Source: Caryophanales bacterium (lineage in GTDB: Bacteria; Bacillota_I; Bacilli_A; RFN20; CAG-826). From it: a stretch of DNA of 12,331 nucleotides. The notes under the pieces were generated by a model. That model was not told the origin of the DNA. It saw nothing but the letters and a program-made list of their open reading frames with translations, and ran no database searches. Of this stretch, positions 1-5,830 are shown in pieces. The translations under genes were made by a program, and so were the position numbers. Location of the stretch: the NCBI GenBank assembly GCA_028723545.1, contig JAQYER010000039.1:1-12331 (forward strand). The letters are read 5' to 3'. Numbering within the stretch: position 1 is the first letter of the stretch; every line of letters begins with the position of its first letter.

Positions 1-2
1 AT

Positions 3-281
3 ATCTTTTATCATGTTAGAGATGAAAGAGAATTATTTGAAGGCATATTATCAAATAAAGTAAATGCTTTATTCCTCGTGGAATTTAGAAACCAATTATC
101 TAAATTTGTGACTTCATATTACGCTAATTATCCAATGGTTAATAGTTTCATTCCTCTTGAATTAAGAAAATCATTAGCGATAGAGGAATTCATTGTTGTA
201 CTTCAATATTGGGTCAATAATAACTTTAAAGAAAATCCAGAAGAGATCGCTGATTTTTACATTAAAAGTGCGATTAAATAA
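3..281 (+). CDS. TetR/AcrR-family regulator, C-terminal part (5' end outside window)
   Basis: The frame is open from the first bases of the window to a TAA at 279-281, giving about 92 residues. A GTG at 78 could be mistaken for a start, but the upstream residues in frame (including HVRDERELFEGIL) continue the same fold, so this is a 5'-truncated gene and not a 67-aa protein. The sequence resembles the ligand-binding C-terminal half of TetR-type regulators: a helix with RDE.ELFEGIL, an aromatic central stretch, and the usual ending with a YW..N motif followed by PEEIADFYIK. The DNA-binding HTH lies outside the window, so the operator and target cannot be judged. The Fic gene starts 23 nt downstream on the same strand, so the two may be co-transcribed. 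Family assignment rests on recalled pattern similarity; the ligand is unknown. Confidence 0.7.
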   Translation: MFYHVRDERELFEGILSNKVNALFLVEFRNQLSKFVTSYYANYPMVNSFIPLELRKSLAIEEFIVVLQYWVNNNFKENPEEIADFYIKSAIK

Positions 282-304
282 TTAATTTATCTTATCTAAT
301 AAAT

Positions 305-1156
305 ATGTTAAAACGCCCAATTAGATATTTTAATAACAAACCAGTTCGCGCTGTTTGGGACAATGCTGATTCTTTGTGGTGGTATTCTGCCGTAGATTTT
401 ATCACTATTTTAGTTGAGCCTAATTCACCTAGAAGATATTGGAACAATGTCAAAGTGAGAAATCCTGAGTTGTCACCATTTTGTGGACAACTGAAATTAT
501 ATGCGGATGATGGTAAAAAATATCTTTCTGATGTTATTAATGAAGAAGGGGTTAGACTACTTCTTACTATAATTCCTTCTAAATATAAAAAAGCAATTCA
601 AGATTGGATAAAAGGTTTATTAGATCCAATAGATGAACAAAGCAAGAAAAAAGCTTATGACTTTTATAAAACAGAATTGGTTGAAGAAGATGAAATTGGA
701 AAGACAGTTGCTTTGCAAAAGATACACGGTTACTTATTTGAAGGATTATATCCATTTGCTGGTAAAATCAGAACCAAGACTATTTCAAAAGACGGATTTA
801 TTTTTGCAAACGGAGACTTCATATTAGAAGTCTTAAAAGATATTGATAAATTGCCAGATAATACATTTGATGAAATAGTGGATAAATATATTGAAATGAA
901 TATTGCGCATCCGTTCATGGAAGGAAATGGCAGAGCTACCAGAATTTGGCTAGATTTACTTCTAAAGAACAGGTTGAAGAAGTGCATTGATTGGTCAAAG
1001 ATTAATAAAGACAAATATTTGTCTGCAATGAAAGTGAGCCCAGTTAATCCTAAACCTATTTTTAGCCTTCTTAAAGAAGCCTTAACTAACGATATAAATA
1101 ATAGAGATATCTTTATGAAAGGTATTGATTATTCATATTATTACGAAGAGGAATAA
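305..1156 (+). CDS. Fic-domain AMP-transferase with N-terminal BRO-N/DinD-like domain
   Basis: The 283-aa protein has two parts. Residues about 1-105 (VWDN..SLWWYSAVDF, then SPRRYWNNVK and an RLLLTIIPSKYKKAIQDWI-like end) look like the BRO-N domain found in phage antirepressors and DinD. Residues about 110-283 are a Fic domain with the complete active-site motif at 202-213 (HPFMEGNGRATR: catalytic His202, acidic Glu206, GNGR anion loop). LYPFAGKIR (149-156) forms the usual flap region. Fic enzymes transfer AMP from ATP to hydroxyl side chains of target proteins. The C-terminus, SYYYEE (277-282), closely matches the inhibitory helix of class III Fic proteins such as Neisseria NmFic (SxxxEG), with Ser277 and Glu281 in the key places but Glu instead of Gly at the last position. 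Self-inhibition is therefore likely, and no separate antitoxin is needed or seen. No clear Shine-Dalgarno precedes the ATG; there is no better in-frame start. Target unknown. Confidence 0.88.
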   Translation: MLKRPIRYFNNKPVRAVWDNADSLWWYSAVDFITILVEPNSPRRYWNNVKVRNPELSPFCGQLKLYADDGKKYLSDVINEEGVRLLLTIIPSKYKKAIQDWIKGLLDPIDEQSKKKAYDFYKTELVEEDEIGKTVALQKIHGYLFEGLYPFAGKIRTKTISKDGFIFANGDFILEVLKDIDKLPDNTFDEIVDKYIEMNIAHPFMEGNGRATRIWLDLLLKNRLKKCIDWSKINKDKYLSAMKVSPVNPKPIFSLLKEALTNDINNRDIFMKGIDYSYYYEEE

Positions 1157-1272
1157 TTTCAAGTCTCGTACATTGGAAAAAAAGTAGTATTCCAAAGGCT
1201 TCCTGTTTATTCATTGTTTTAATGCGGTTTCTTTAAACGATTAGAATAATAAAAATAACGATTGATAAAATA

Positions 1273-1872
1273 TCAAGAATGGTCATCTAATATTTTTAGC
1301 TTTCTATAGAAAGTTCCTCGAGTTAATCCAGACATTTCAATCGCATTTACCACTGTGATTTTCTTTTCTTTGTAAAGCTTAACAATGTTATCAAAATCAT
1401 CAGGTGTAGGAGTGGATGGTCTACCAAATCTAACTCCTCTAAGCTTTGCCATTCTTATTCCTTCTTCTTGTCTTTGTTTCATTGTTTCTCTTTCGTTTTC
1501 TGCGACAAAAGATAAAACTTGTAAAACAACATCAGCAATAAATTTACCTACTAAATTCTTTCCTTTTACTCTTGTGTCTAATAAGGGCATATCAATCACA
1601 ACGATATCAATATCTTTTTCTTTGGTAAGAATTCTCCATTCATCAAGAATCATATTGTAATTGCGACCAAGTCTATCAATAGACTTTACATATAAAACAT
1701 CTCCAGATTTTAATTTTTTAAGGAGCTTTTTGTAATTTGTTCTGTTAAAGTCTTTGCCTGATTCTTTATCAACATATATTTGTGAGTCCAAAAGTCCGAC
1801 TTTATGCAATTCATCTATTTGTCTATCTAAGTGTTGATTGATTGTACTTACTCTTGCATAACCATAATTCAT
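1273..1872 (-). CDS. Small serine recombinase (resolvase/invertase family)
   Basis: This is a 199-aa site-specific recombinase of the Tn3-resolvase/Hin type, close to the usual 180-200 aa. Visible features are the N-terminal YARVST with nucleophile Ser9 and Arg7, a DRLGR motif at 66-70, the ENERE-containing long E-helix from about 115-145, a GRP hinge at 150-152, and a C-terminal HTH at about 160-193 (ITVVNAIEMSGLTRGTFYRKL). All residues expected for strand cleavage seem present. The start chosen is the ATG at 1872, because a strong GGAGG (complement of 1880-1884) lies 7 nt upstream and the family normally begins M.yGYaRVS. An upstream ATG at 1902 would add ten atypical residues. A perfect inverted repeat encloses the RBS and start. 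The gene converges on the Fic gene with 116 nt between and is divergent from the lipoprotein gene. Whether it resolves a mobile element or inverts a switch cannot be told; no transposase is present. Confidence 0.93.
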   Translation of the reverse strand: MNYGYARVSTINQHLDRQIDELHKVGLLDSQIYVDKESGKDFNRTNYKKLLKKLKSGDVLYVKSIDRLGRNYNMILDEWRILTKEKDIDIVVIDMPLLDTRVKGKNLVGKFIADVVLQVLSFVAENERETMKQRQEEGIRMAKLRGVRFGRPSTPTPDDFDNIVKLYKEKKITVVNAIEMSGLTRGTFYRKLKILDDHS

Positions 1873-1894
1873 AACATTACCTCCGGTTATGCAA
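1854..1894. repeat. Perfect 10-bp inverted repeat enclosing the recombinase start and RBS
   Basis: TTGCATAACC at 1854-1863 is exactly complementary to GGTTATGCAA at 1885-1894, with 21 nt between them. In the minus-strand mRNA the upstream arm ends right before the GGAGG and the downstream arm is the codons for Gly-Tyr-Ala, so RBS and ATG would sit in the hairpin loop. It could be an autoregulatory operator or recombination-type site bound by the recombinase, or an RNA structure that modulates translation. Only the symmetry is seen directly; function is inferred. Confidence 0.6.
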
Positions 1895-1913
1895 TCTATC
1901 ACTTAAAAGAAAA

Positions 1914-1934
1914 AGACAATCAAGAAAATTGTCT
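1914..1934 (-). terminator. Possible minus-strand terminator hairpin upstream of the recombinase
   Basis: AGACAAT (1914-1920) and ATTGTCT (1928-1934) form a 7-bp stem with a 7-nt loop. Read on the minus strand the stem is followed by a T-rich run (complement of the A-rich 1906-1914), as in an intrinsic terminator. It lies upstream of the recombinase start, so it could block read-through into that gene or act as a leader attenuator. Low G+C stem, so weak evidence. Confidence 0.3.
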
Positions 1935-2011
1935 CAAAAAAGTACACATTTCGTATTTTTTATATTTTATATCAATAATATTGTTTTTGTTAAGCAAATT
2001 TTGCCATTTCC

Positions 2012-2027
2012 AAAAACTGTAGTTTTT
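2012..2027. promoter_or_regulatory. Inverted repeat before the lipoprotein gene, possible operator
   Basis: AAAAACT (2012-2018) and AGTTTTT (2021-2027) are complementary with a 2-nt centre. The site is 24 nt before the lipoprotein ATG and overlaps the region where its promoter is expected. A tentative -35 (TTGCCA, 2001-2006) is seen, but no convincing -10 at normal spacing, so the promoter itself is not called. Confidence 0.3.
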
Positions 2028-2051
2028 TAAACTGCACAAGAAAGGAATAAT

Positions 2052-3596
2052 ATGAAAAAAACAAAATTAGTGATGATTTCATTATTGGTCTGTGGCTTTT
2101 TAGCAGGATGTAATAAAAGTAGTGAAACACCACAAGAAATTCATGAACATATTTGGTCTGCCCCACAATATGTTTGGTCATCTGATCATATGACATGTAG
2201 AGCAGAAAGAGTTTGTACTGAAGACGCTACTCATACAGAGAGCGAAATGGTTGATTCTGTATATACAGTTGTAACAGAATCTACTTGCGAAAGCGATGGT
2301 TTAGGAAAATACACTGCTACATTTGCCAATAGTGCATTCGCTGTTCAAACTTATGACGAAGTTATTAAAGGCGGTCATGATTTCAGATTCGATTCTTTTG
2401 TATGGACAGATTTTACTGCTCAAGCAAAATATGTTTGTGCTAAAGATAGTTCACATGTGGAATTACATGATGCGATAGTTTCAAGTGAAGTAACTACAGA
2501 TCCAACATGTGATACAGAAGGAGTTAGAACTTATACTGCTTTCTATGATGGACACACCGATACTAAAACTGAATCAGTTGATGCTATCGGACATGAATAT
2601 AACCCAATTACCGGTCATTGTAATCATGAAGGATGTACAGGAACAATTGCTTCTAATAAAACTGTAAACTATGGTGATGGCACATTACAAGCCGATAGCT
2701 TTGTTAGCGGAGATTATGTTAGAGACGAAAAACATATTTTTGATATTGTGTTTGATGGAACTGCCGCATCCACTAATTTAGTAATTGGTTTAACTCAAGG
2801 TGAATCTACCGGAATTTTTAGAACAAATTGCACTATCGTTGTTTATGACGAAGATTATAATGTTTTAGAATTAAACGCATTTTCAGCAAATGCTATTTAC
2901 TCTTTAGAACATCAATTTGCTAATGGTGAGCATATCTATGTTCACGTTACATTAAAATATTCTGATTTTGCTAATGTGACTGTACATTTAACTTCACACC
3001 AATACACAGGTTTAAAAGCAGTCGCAACAACTGCGAAAACATGTGTTAGCCCATCAATTCTTGCTCACGTTGAATTCGATCAATCATCCACAACCAATAC
3101 TTGGCTTGATTTAACCGCTAGAACCGAAAAGCCTCAAGATGATTTCAAGAAAGGAGATGCAGGAACAGGCCATAATTTATCTCATCGTGTTGCAACTGAA
3201 GCTACATCTACATCGCCAGCATTAAAAGAACACTGGTATTGTTCAAATTGTGGATGCTATTACTTATCTGAAGATGCTGGAGAAGAAGTTGCTTACGAAG
3301 ACTTATACGACAATACAATTTATGGTTTGATCCAAGAAATTGTAAATATACCAGGCCGTGGTACTCTAGTTACAGTTAGAGTAACTGTTGATAATGGTGG
3401 TGAACCAATAGAAAACGCGGATGGAAGATATGTTGAACAAACTGGTAAATGCGTTTTTGAAGATGATTCAATTTCAGATGGTTACATGGTCACTTCCATT
3501 TCCGTCAACGTCCATATTGTTCAATTTATGTTAAGAGGAGTGACTTACAGTGATTTTATAGCAAAAAATCCAACAGCATTCTTCATTAATCTTTAA
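2052..3596 (+). CDS. Secreted lipoprotein with Cys/His-bearing repeat modules
   Basis: The 514-aa protein begins with a lipoprotein signal peptide: MKKTK, a hydrophobic core, and the lipobox LAGC with lipidated Cys at residue 20. It should be anchored to the outer face of the membrane. After a short Ser/Glu-rich linker come two related modules, about 33-109 and 109-183. Each has a V-W start, a Cys-x(n)-Cys/His pair (VCTEDATHTE; VCAKDSSHVE), a T-C-E/D-x-x-G step (residues 77-83 and 151-157), a YTA strand and a GH at the end. Such modules are common in Firmicute surface proteins. A further domain (about 200-330) looks beta-rich, and 395-405 carries WYCSNCGCYY, a CxxC knuckle that could bind zinc. 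A good RBS (AAAGGA, about 2041-2046) lies just before ATG. It is divergent from the recombinase gene and followed by a long hairpin at 3665. Its composition looks less AT-rich than the genes at 4300-5800. Function, ligand and gene name are unknown. Confidence 0.85.
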   Translation: MKKTKLVMISLLVCGFLAGCNKSSETPQEIHEHIWSAPQYVWSSDHMTCRAERVCTEDATHTESEMVDSVYTVVTESTCESDGLGKYTATFANSAFAVQTYDEVIKGGHDFRFDSFVWTDFTAQAKYVCAKDSSHVELHDAIVSSEVTTDPTCDTEGVRTYTAFYDGHTDTKTESVDAIGHEYNPITGHCNHEGCTGTIASNKTVNYGDGTLQADSFVSGDYVRDEKHIFDIVFDGTAASTNLVIGLTQGESTGIFRTNCTIVVYDEDYNVLELNAFSANAIYSLEHQFANGEHIYVHVTLKYSDFANVTVHLTSHQYTGLKAVATTAKTCVSPSILAHVEFDQSSTTNTWLDLTARTEKPQDDFKKGDAGTGHNLSHRVATEATSTSPALKEHWYCSNCGCYYLSEDAGEEVAYEDLYDNTIYGLIQEIVNIPGRGTLVTVRVTVDNGGEPIENADGRYVEQTGKCVFEDDSISDGYMVTSISVNVHIVQFMLRGVTYSDFIAKNPTAFFINL

Positions 3597-3664
3597 TTCT
3601 CATTAAAAACTTAATTAATTTTATTATCTCTTTAAATCCAAAAGGGAAAATAAACCAAAATTAT

Positions 3665-3734
3665 AAATGAAATATCCCCCCAAAACCAATCCTATATAAA
3701 TTTATAGAAAATTGGATGAGGGGGGTTTTCATTT
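3665..3734. terminator. Long hairpin, probable terminator (possibly bidirectional)
   Basis: About 70 nt forms a nested hairpin: AAATGAAA (3665-3672) with TTTCATTT (3727-3734), CCCCCC (3676-3681) with GGGGGG (3720-3725), CCAAT (3686-3690) with ATTGG (3711-3715), and a central 12-bp palindrome TATAAATTTATA (3695-3706). The GC-rich step followed by TTTT on the plus strand and AAAA-mirrored on the minus strand fits a terminator for the lipoprotein gene working in either direction. The nested palindrome is longer than a simple terminator and could also be a small repeat element. The remaining DNA between 3597 and 3810 shows nothing else. Confidence 0.6.
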
Positions 3735-3810
3735 AGAGAAATAATGAAAAATCTAATAATAACAATAATGATTAAGGAAATATTCATTGCTATTTAATGT
3801 TAATAGTGAT

Positions 3811-3840
3811 TTGATAACGATTATTTATTAATGATATAAT
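3811..3840 (+). promoter_or_regulatory. Sigma-70-type promoter for the HTH gene
   Basis: TTGATA (3811-3816) and TATAAT (3835-3840) are separated by 18 nt, which is a near-consensus vegetative promoter. Transcription should begin about 3847-3849, only 2-4 nt before the ATG of the HTH gene at 3851, so the mRNA would be almost leaderless. Confidence 0.75.
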
Positions 3841-3850
3841 TAATGTAGAC

Positions 3851-4243
3851 ATGGAAACTTTACAAGAATTCATTAATAAACATAGTGAAAATAAAGAGAA
3901 GAGTGTATCATTCGTGGATTACCTTTATTCTTTAATGAATAAATATGGCTATAATAATCCAGCAGATGTTTATAATAAAGCTAATATTTCTAGACAACTT
4001 TGGTCATCTATTGTTTCAGAAAAATCACATCCATCTCTTAATGTTTGTTTAAAGATAGCGTTCGCATTAAAAGTAACAAATCATGAATGCAAATATCTAT
4101 TGAAGAAATCTGGTTATACATTATCGTCTTCTAATAAATTTGCTTTAATAATTCGATACGCAATAGAAAATAAAATATACGATATAGATAAGGTTAATGA
4201 ATTATTAGAAAATAACGGATACGCTGATTCATTAATTATATAA
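3851..4243 (+). CDS. Small XRE-like helix-turn-helix protein
   Basis: The 130-aa protein has a probable lambda-repressor-like HTH at about 20-75: SFVDYLYSLMNKYG as first helix, DVYNKANISRQLWSSIVSE as turn and recognition helix, then LNVCLKIAFALKV. The C-terminal part (84-124; LLKKSGYTLSSSNK, LIIRYAIENKIYDI, VNELLENNGY) matches the ending of a family of short XRE-like proteins recalled from Firmicutes, sometimes next to macro-domain or stress genes. No membrane segment and no enzyme domain are seen. No Shine-Dalgarno precedes the ATG; an upstream ATG at 3843 runs at once into TAG, and a later Met (codon 29) would cut the first HTH helix. The start at 3851 together with the promoter at 3811 implies a leaderless transcript. 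It is a monocistronic unit ended by the terminator at 4249. DNA target unknown. Confidence 0.78.
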   Translation: METLQEFINKHSENKEKSVSFVDYLYSLMNKYGYNNPADVYNKANISRQLWSSIVSEKSHPSLNVCLKIAFALKVTNHECKYLLKKSGYTLSSSNKFALIIRYAIENKIYDIDKVNELLENNGYADSLII

Positions 4244-4248
4244 TAATT

Positions 4249-4306
4249 AAAAATGGTCAATTCAATTGTCAAATGTGATTTGACCATTTTTCTTTATTTC
4301 TTTTTT
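4249..4306 (+). terminator. Intrinsic terminator after the HTH gene
   Basis: AAAAATGGTCAA (4249-4260) pairs perfectly with TTGACCATTTTT (4280-4291), with a 19-nt loop, and is followed by a T-rich run to 4306. Within the same bases GTCAAAT (4268-4274) pairs perfectly with ATTTGAC (4278-4284), so a smaller hairpin can use the same 3' strand. The site begins 5 nt after the HTH stop codon. Confidence 0.8.
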
Positions 4307-4341
4307 ATAATTAAGTCGTAAAAAGAAAGGAGATAAGGCAA

Positions 4342-4542
4342 ATGGGTTATAAATTATATGAGTTAAATAATGTCCCGGAAGAATTAAAAAATACTCCAGA
4401 ATATAAATCAGTGATTGATGAATTAAACGAAAGAGGTCGTTTTAAGTCATTTGATTTAGATGATTATGCAGTTTATATCAACGAAAATGGAGAATTCAAA
4501 AAATCAAGCAATGGTTATGTGATTTATGATTTAATTTGGTAA
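4342..4542 (+). CDS. Unrecognised 66-aa protein
   Basis: A strong Shine-Dalgarno (AAAGGAGA, 4326-4333) lies 8 nt before the ATG, which makes this a credible gene despite its size. The protein is soluble and acidic, with no signal peptide, membrane segment or Cys. It starts MGYKLYELNNVPEELKNTPE, carries a charged helix (SVIDELNERGRFK, about 24-36) and ends in beta-like stretches (YAVYINENGEF, GYVIYDLIW). A TATAAT at 4306-4311 may be its -10, partly inside the T-run of the preceding terminator, but the matching TTGACC (4280-4285) is 20 nt away, too far for confidence. It stands alone between the HTH and DUF4250 genes. I do not recognise the family. From 4543 to 4651 nothing else is seen. Confidence 0.65.
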   Translation: MGYKLYELNNVPEELKNTPEYKSVIDELNERGRFKSFDLDDYAVYINENGEFKKSSNGYVIYDLIW

Positions 4543-4651
4543 TTATAATGGGCAAAAAATCCTAAAGAAATGAATTTGAGTCTACAAATGATAAAAGAAT
4601 AATCAACTTAAGATGAATTAATTTTTTGATAATCTAAATCGAACAATATTC

Positions 4652-4690
4652 TTATTATTAAGCAATAAAAAAGTTATAATAAATTATAAT
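4652..4690 (+). promoter_or_regulatory. Likely promoter region of the DUF4250-GTPase pair
   Basis: TATAAT occurs twice, at 4675-4680 and 4685-4690. TTATTA at 4652-4657 lies 17 nt before the first and would be a weak -35. The DUF4250 ATG follows at 4714 with AAGGGA as RBS. The AT-rich sequence makes chance matches likely. Confidence 0.4.
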
Positions 4691-4713
4691 TAGTAAAATA
4701 AAAGGGAATAAAG

Positions 4714-4884
4714 ATGATTAAAGATCCAAATATATTACTTAGTGTTATCAATACTAAATTAAGAGATATATATTCATCAATCGATGAATTATGTAGCGAT
4801 TTAGATTATTCAAAAGAAGAAATTGATGAAGTATTAAATAAATCTGGTTATTTTTATGATTCATCTTTAAATCAATATAAATGA
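4714..4884 (+). CDS. DUF4250-family small protein (56 aa)
   Basis: The 56-aa product begins MIKDPNILLSVINTKLRD, continues YSSIDELCSDLDYSKEEI and ends SGYFYDSSLNQYK. KDPNILLS-x-x-NTKLRD-x-YSS-x-DELC with a final G-Y-x-Y-D-x-x-x-NQ is the recognisable pattern of DUF4250, a short, probably helical domain of about 55 aa with no known function. It looks like a small HTH-like fold in which a second half (SKEEIDEVLNKSGY) repeats the style of short DNA-binding bundles, but this is not established. An AAGGGA Shine-Dalgarno (4702-4707) sits 7 nt before the ATG. The TGA at 4882-4884 overlaps the GTPase ATG (ATGA), so the two are translationally coupled. Confidence 0.82.
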   Translation: MIKDPNILLSVINTKLRDIYSSIDELCSDLDYSKEEIDEVLNKSGYFYDSSLNQYK

Positions 4885-5792
4885 CTAAAATTCAATTGAT
4901 CAGTGGTTTTCTCGGTACTGGAAAAACAACATTCTTAAAAAGATTTATATCATATTTAAAAAAATCAAATAAAAAGATTTGCGTTTTAGAATTCGATTTT
5001 GGAGCGATCAATGTCGATACTTTGATTTTATATAATTATGATAATCAAATCGACATTGAATCAATTACAGTAAATAATGATCACGATAGTTATCTAAGAA
5101 GACTAAAAACCAAATTAATTGCGATTGGAATGAAACGTTATGACTATTTATTAATTGAACCTTCTGGAATATTTAATCCAAATGATTTACTGGATATGTT
5201 ATATGAAGAACCAATTAATAACTGGTTTGAATTAGATAATGTAATTAATATTGTTGATCCAACATATTTATCATTAGATGATATATCAACAAATATTTTT
5301 ATTAATCAAATTAAATATGCTGGATCGATAATTTTAAATAAATTTGATGAATCAAATATTGATAATAAAAATACTTTTATTGATTATTGCGATAAATACA
5401 ACATTAAATTCAAAGACAATCAAATATTATTAAAAAACATTAATAATTTAGATGACTATGATTTTGATATTATTTTAAATAATAAATATTTATTACAAGA
5501 TATTAAAATATCTTCTATTAATGTTAATGACAATTATCAAACAATATATTTATTAAATATTCCTATCAAATTAGATGAATTATTAAAAATAACCGATAAA
5601 TTAATTAACACGAATAAATACGGAAACATTATTCGGATCAAGGGATTCATTAAGCACAACAATCAATATGTTGAAATTAATAAAACCAAACAACAAACTA
5701 ATATTGAAAATAAACAATATGGCCAACAATTATTGATAATTATTGGACAAAATCTTCACACAAATGAAATAAATAGTTTATTTTTAAAATAA
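4881..5792 (+). CDS. G3E-family GTPase (CobW/COG0523-like), lacking CxCC
   Basis: The 303-aa protein has the hallmarks of a G3E P-loop GTPase: Walker A GFLGTGKTT at 9-17 (family norm GFLGAGKTT), an E-P-S-G at 93-96 after a Walker B strand (YDYLLI, 87-92), a conserved Asp at 126 in VDP, and the guanine-specificity NKFD at 153-156. Relatives (CobW, YeiR, ZigA, Nha3) act as metal chaperones for zinc or cobalt. In those the CxCC motif lies between Walker A and B; here the matching stretch (about 60-74, IESITVNNDHDSYLRRL) has no Cys, only a His and several Asp/Asn. The C-terminal half (about 200-300) is Asn/Ile/Lys-rich and only loosely like the CobW C-terminal domain. The RBS lies inside the upstream gene. 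The gpmI start is 38 nt downstream. A metal role is therefore an inference; the missing motif argues for a divergent or different function. Confidence 0.85.
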   Translation: MTKIQLISGFLGTGKTTFLKRFISYLKKSNKKICVLEFDFGAINVDTLILYNYDNQIDIESITVNNDHDSYLRRLKTKLIAIGMKRYDYLLIEPSGIFNPNDLLDMLYEEPINNWFELDNVINIVDPTYLSLDDISTNIFINQIKYAGSIILNKFDESNIDNKNTFIDYCDKYNIKFKDNQILLKNINNLDDYDFDIILNNKYLLQDIKISSINVNDNYQTIYLLNIPIKLDELLKITDKLINTNKYGNIIRIKGFIKHNNQYVEINKTKQQTNIENKQYGQQLLIIIGQNLHTNEINSLFLK

Positions 5793-5809
5793 AACATTTA
5801 GAATATACT
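5781..5809 (+). promoter_or_regulatory. Possible gpmI promoter
   Basis: TATACT at 5804-5809 is a fair -10, with the T-rich TTTTTA 17 nt upstream as a poor -35. The start would fall about 15 nt before the gpmI ATG, just ahead of the GGAGGA. Co-transcription from the GTPase gene is equally possible. Confidence 0.3.
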
Positions 5810-5830
5810 TGATTTATGGAGGAAAAGCTC

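Noticed and set aside
78..281. Separate 67-aa gene starting at GTG 78, possible antitoxin of the Fic protein
   Set aside because: The frame is open upstream to the window start and its upstream residues continue a TetR-like domain, so it is a truncated larger gene.
730..1014. Minus-strand reading frame inside the Fic gene
   Set aside because: A shadow of the Fic coding sequence with no RBS. The same applies to frames at 633-827, 1385-1660, 1831-2022, 1990-2196, 5740-5955, 6838-7035, 10518-10736 and 11275-11463.
1173..1195. TTGGAA/TTCCAA hairpin between the Fic and recombinase genes as terminator
   Set aside because: Six base pairs, a long loop and no T-run on either strand; the 116-nt gap holds no convincing signal.
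1873..1902. Recombinase start at ATG 1902
   Set aside because: The strong GGAGG lies between this ATG and the one at 1872, and the family begins at MNYGYARVS.
1929..1959. Promoter for the lipoprotein gene (TTGTCT with TATTTT)
   Set aside because: Spacing of 19 nt, poor -10, and about 90 nt from the ATG in a very AT-rich stretch; not distinguishable from background.
5816..5830. gpmI start at ATG 5816
   Set aside because: This ATG overlaps the GGAGGA that serves ATG 5831, and the extra five residues do not fit the family start.
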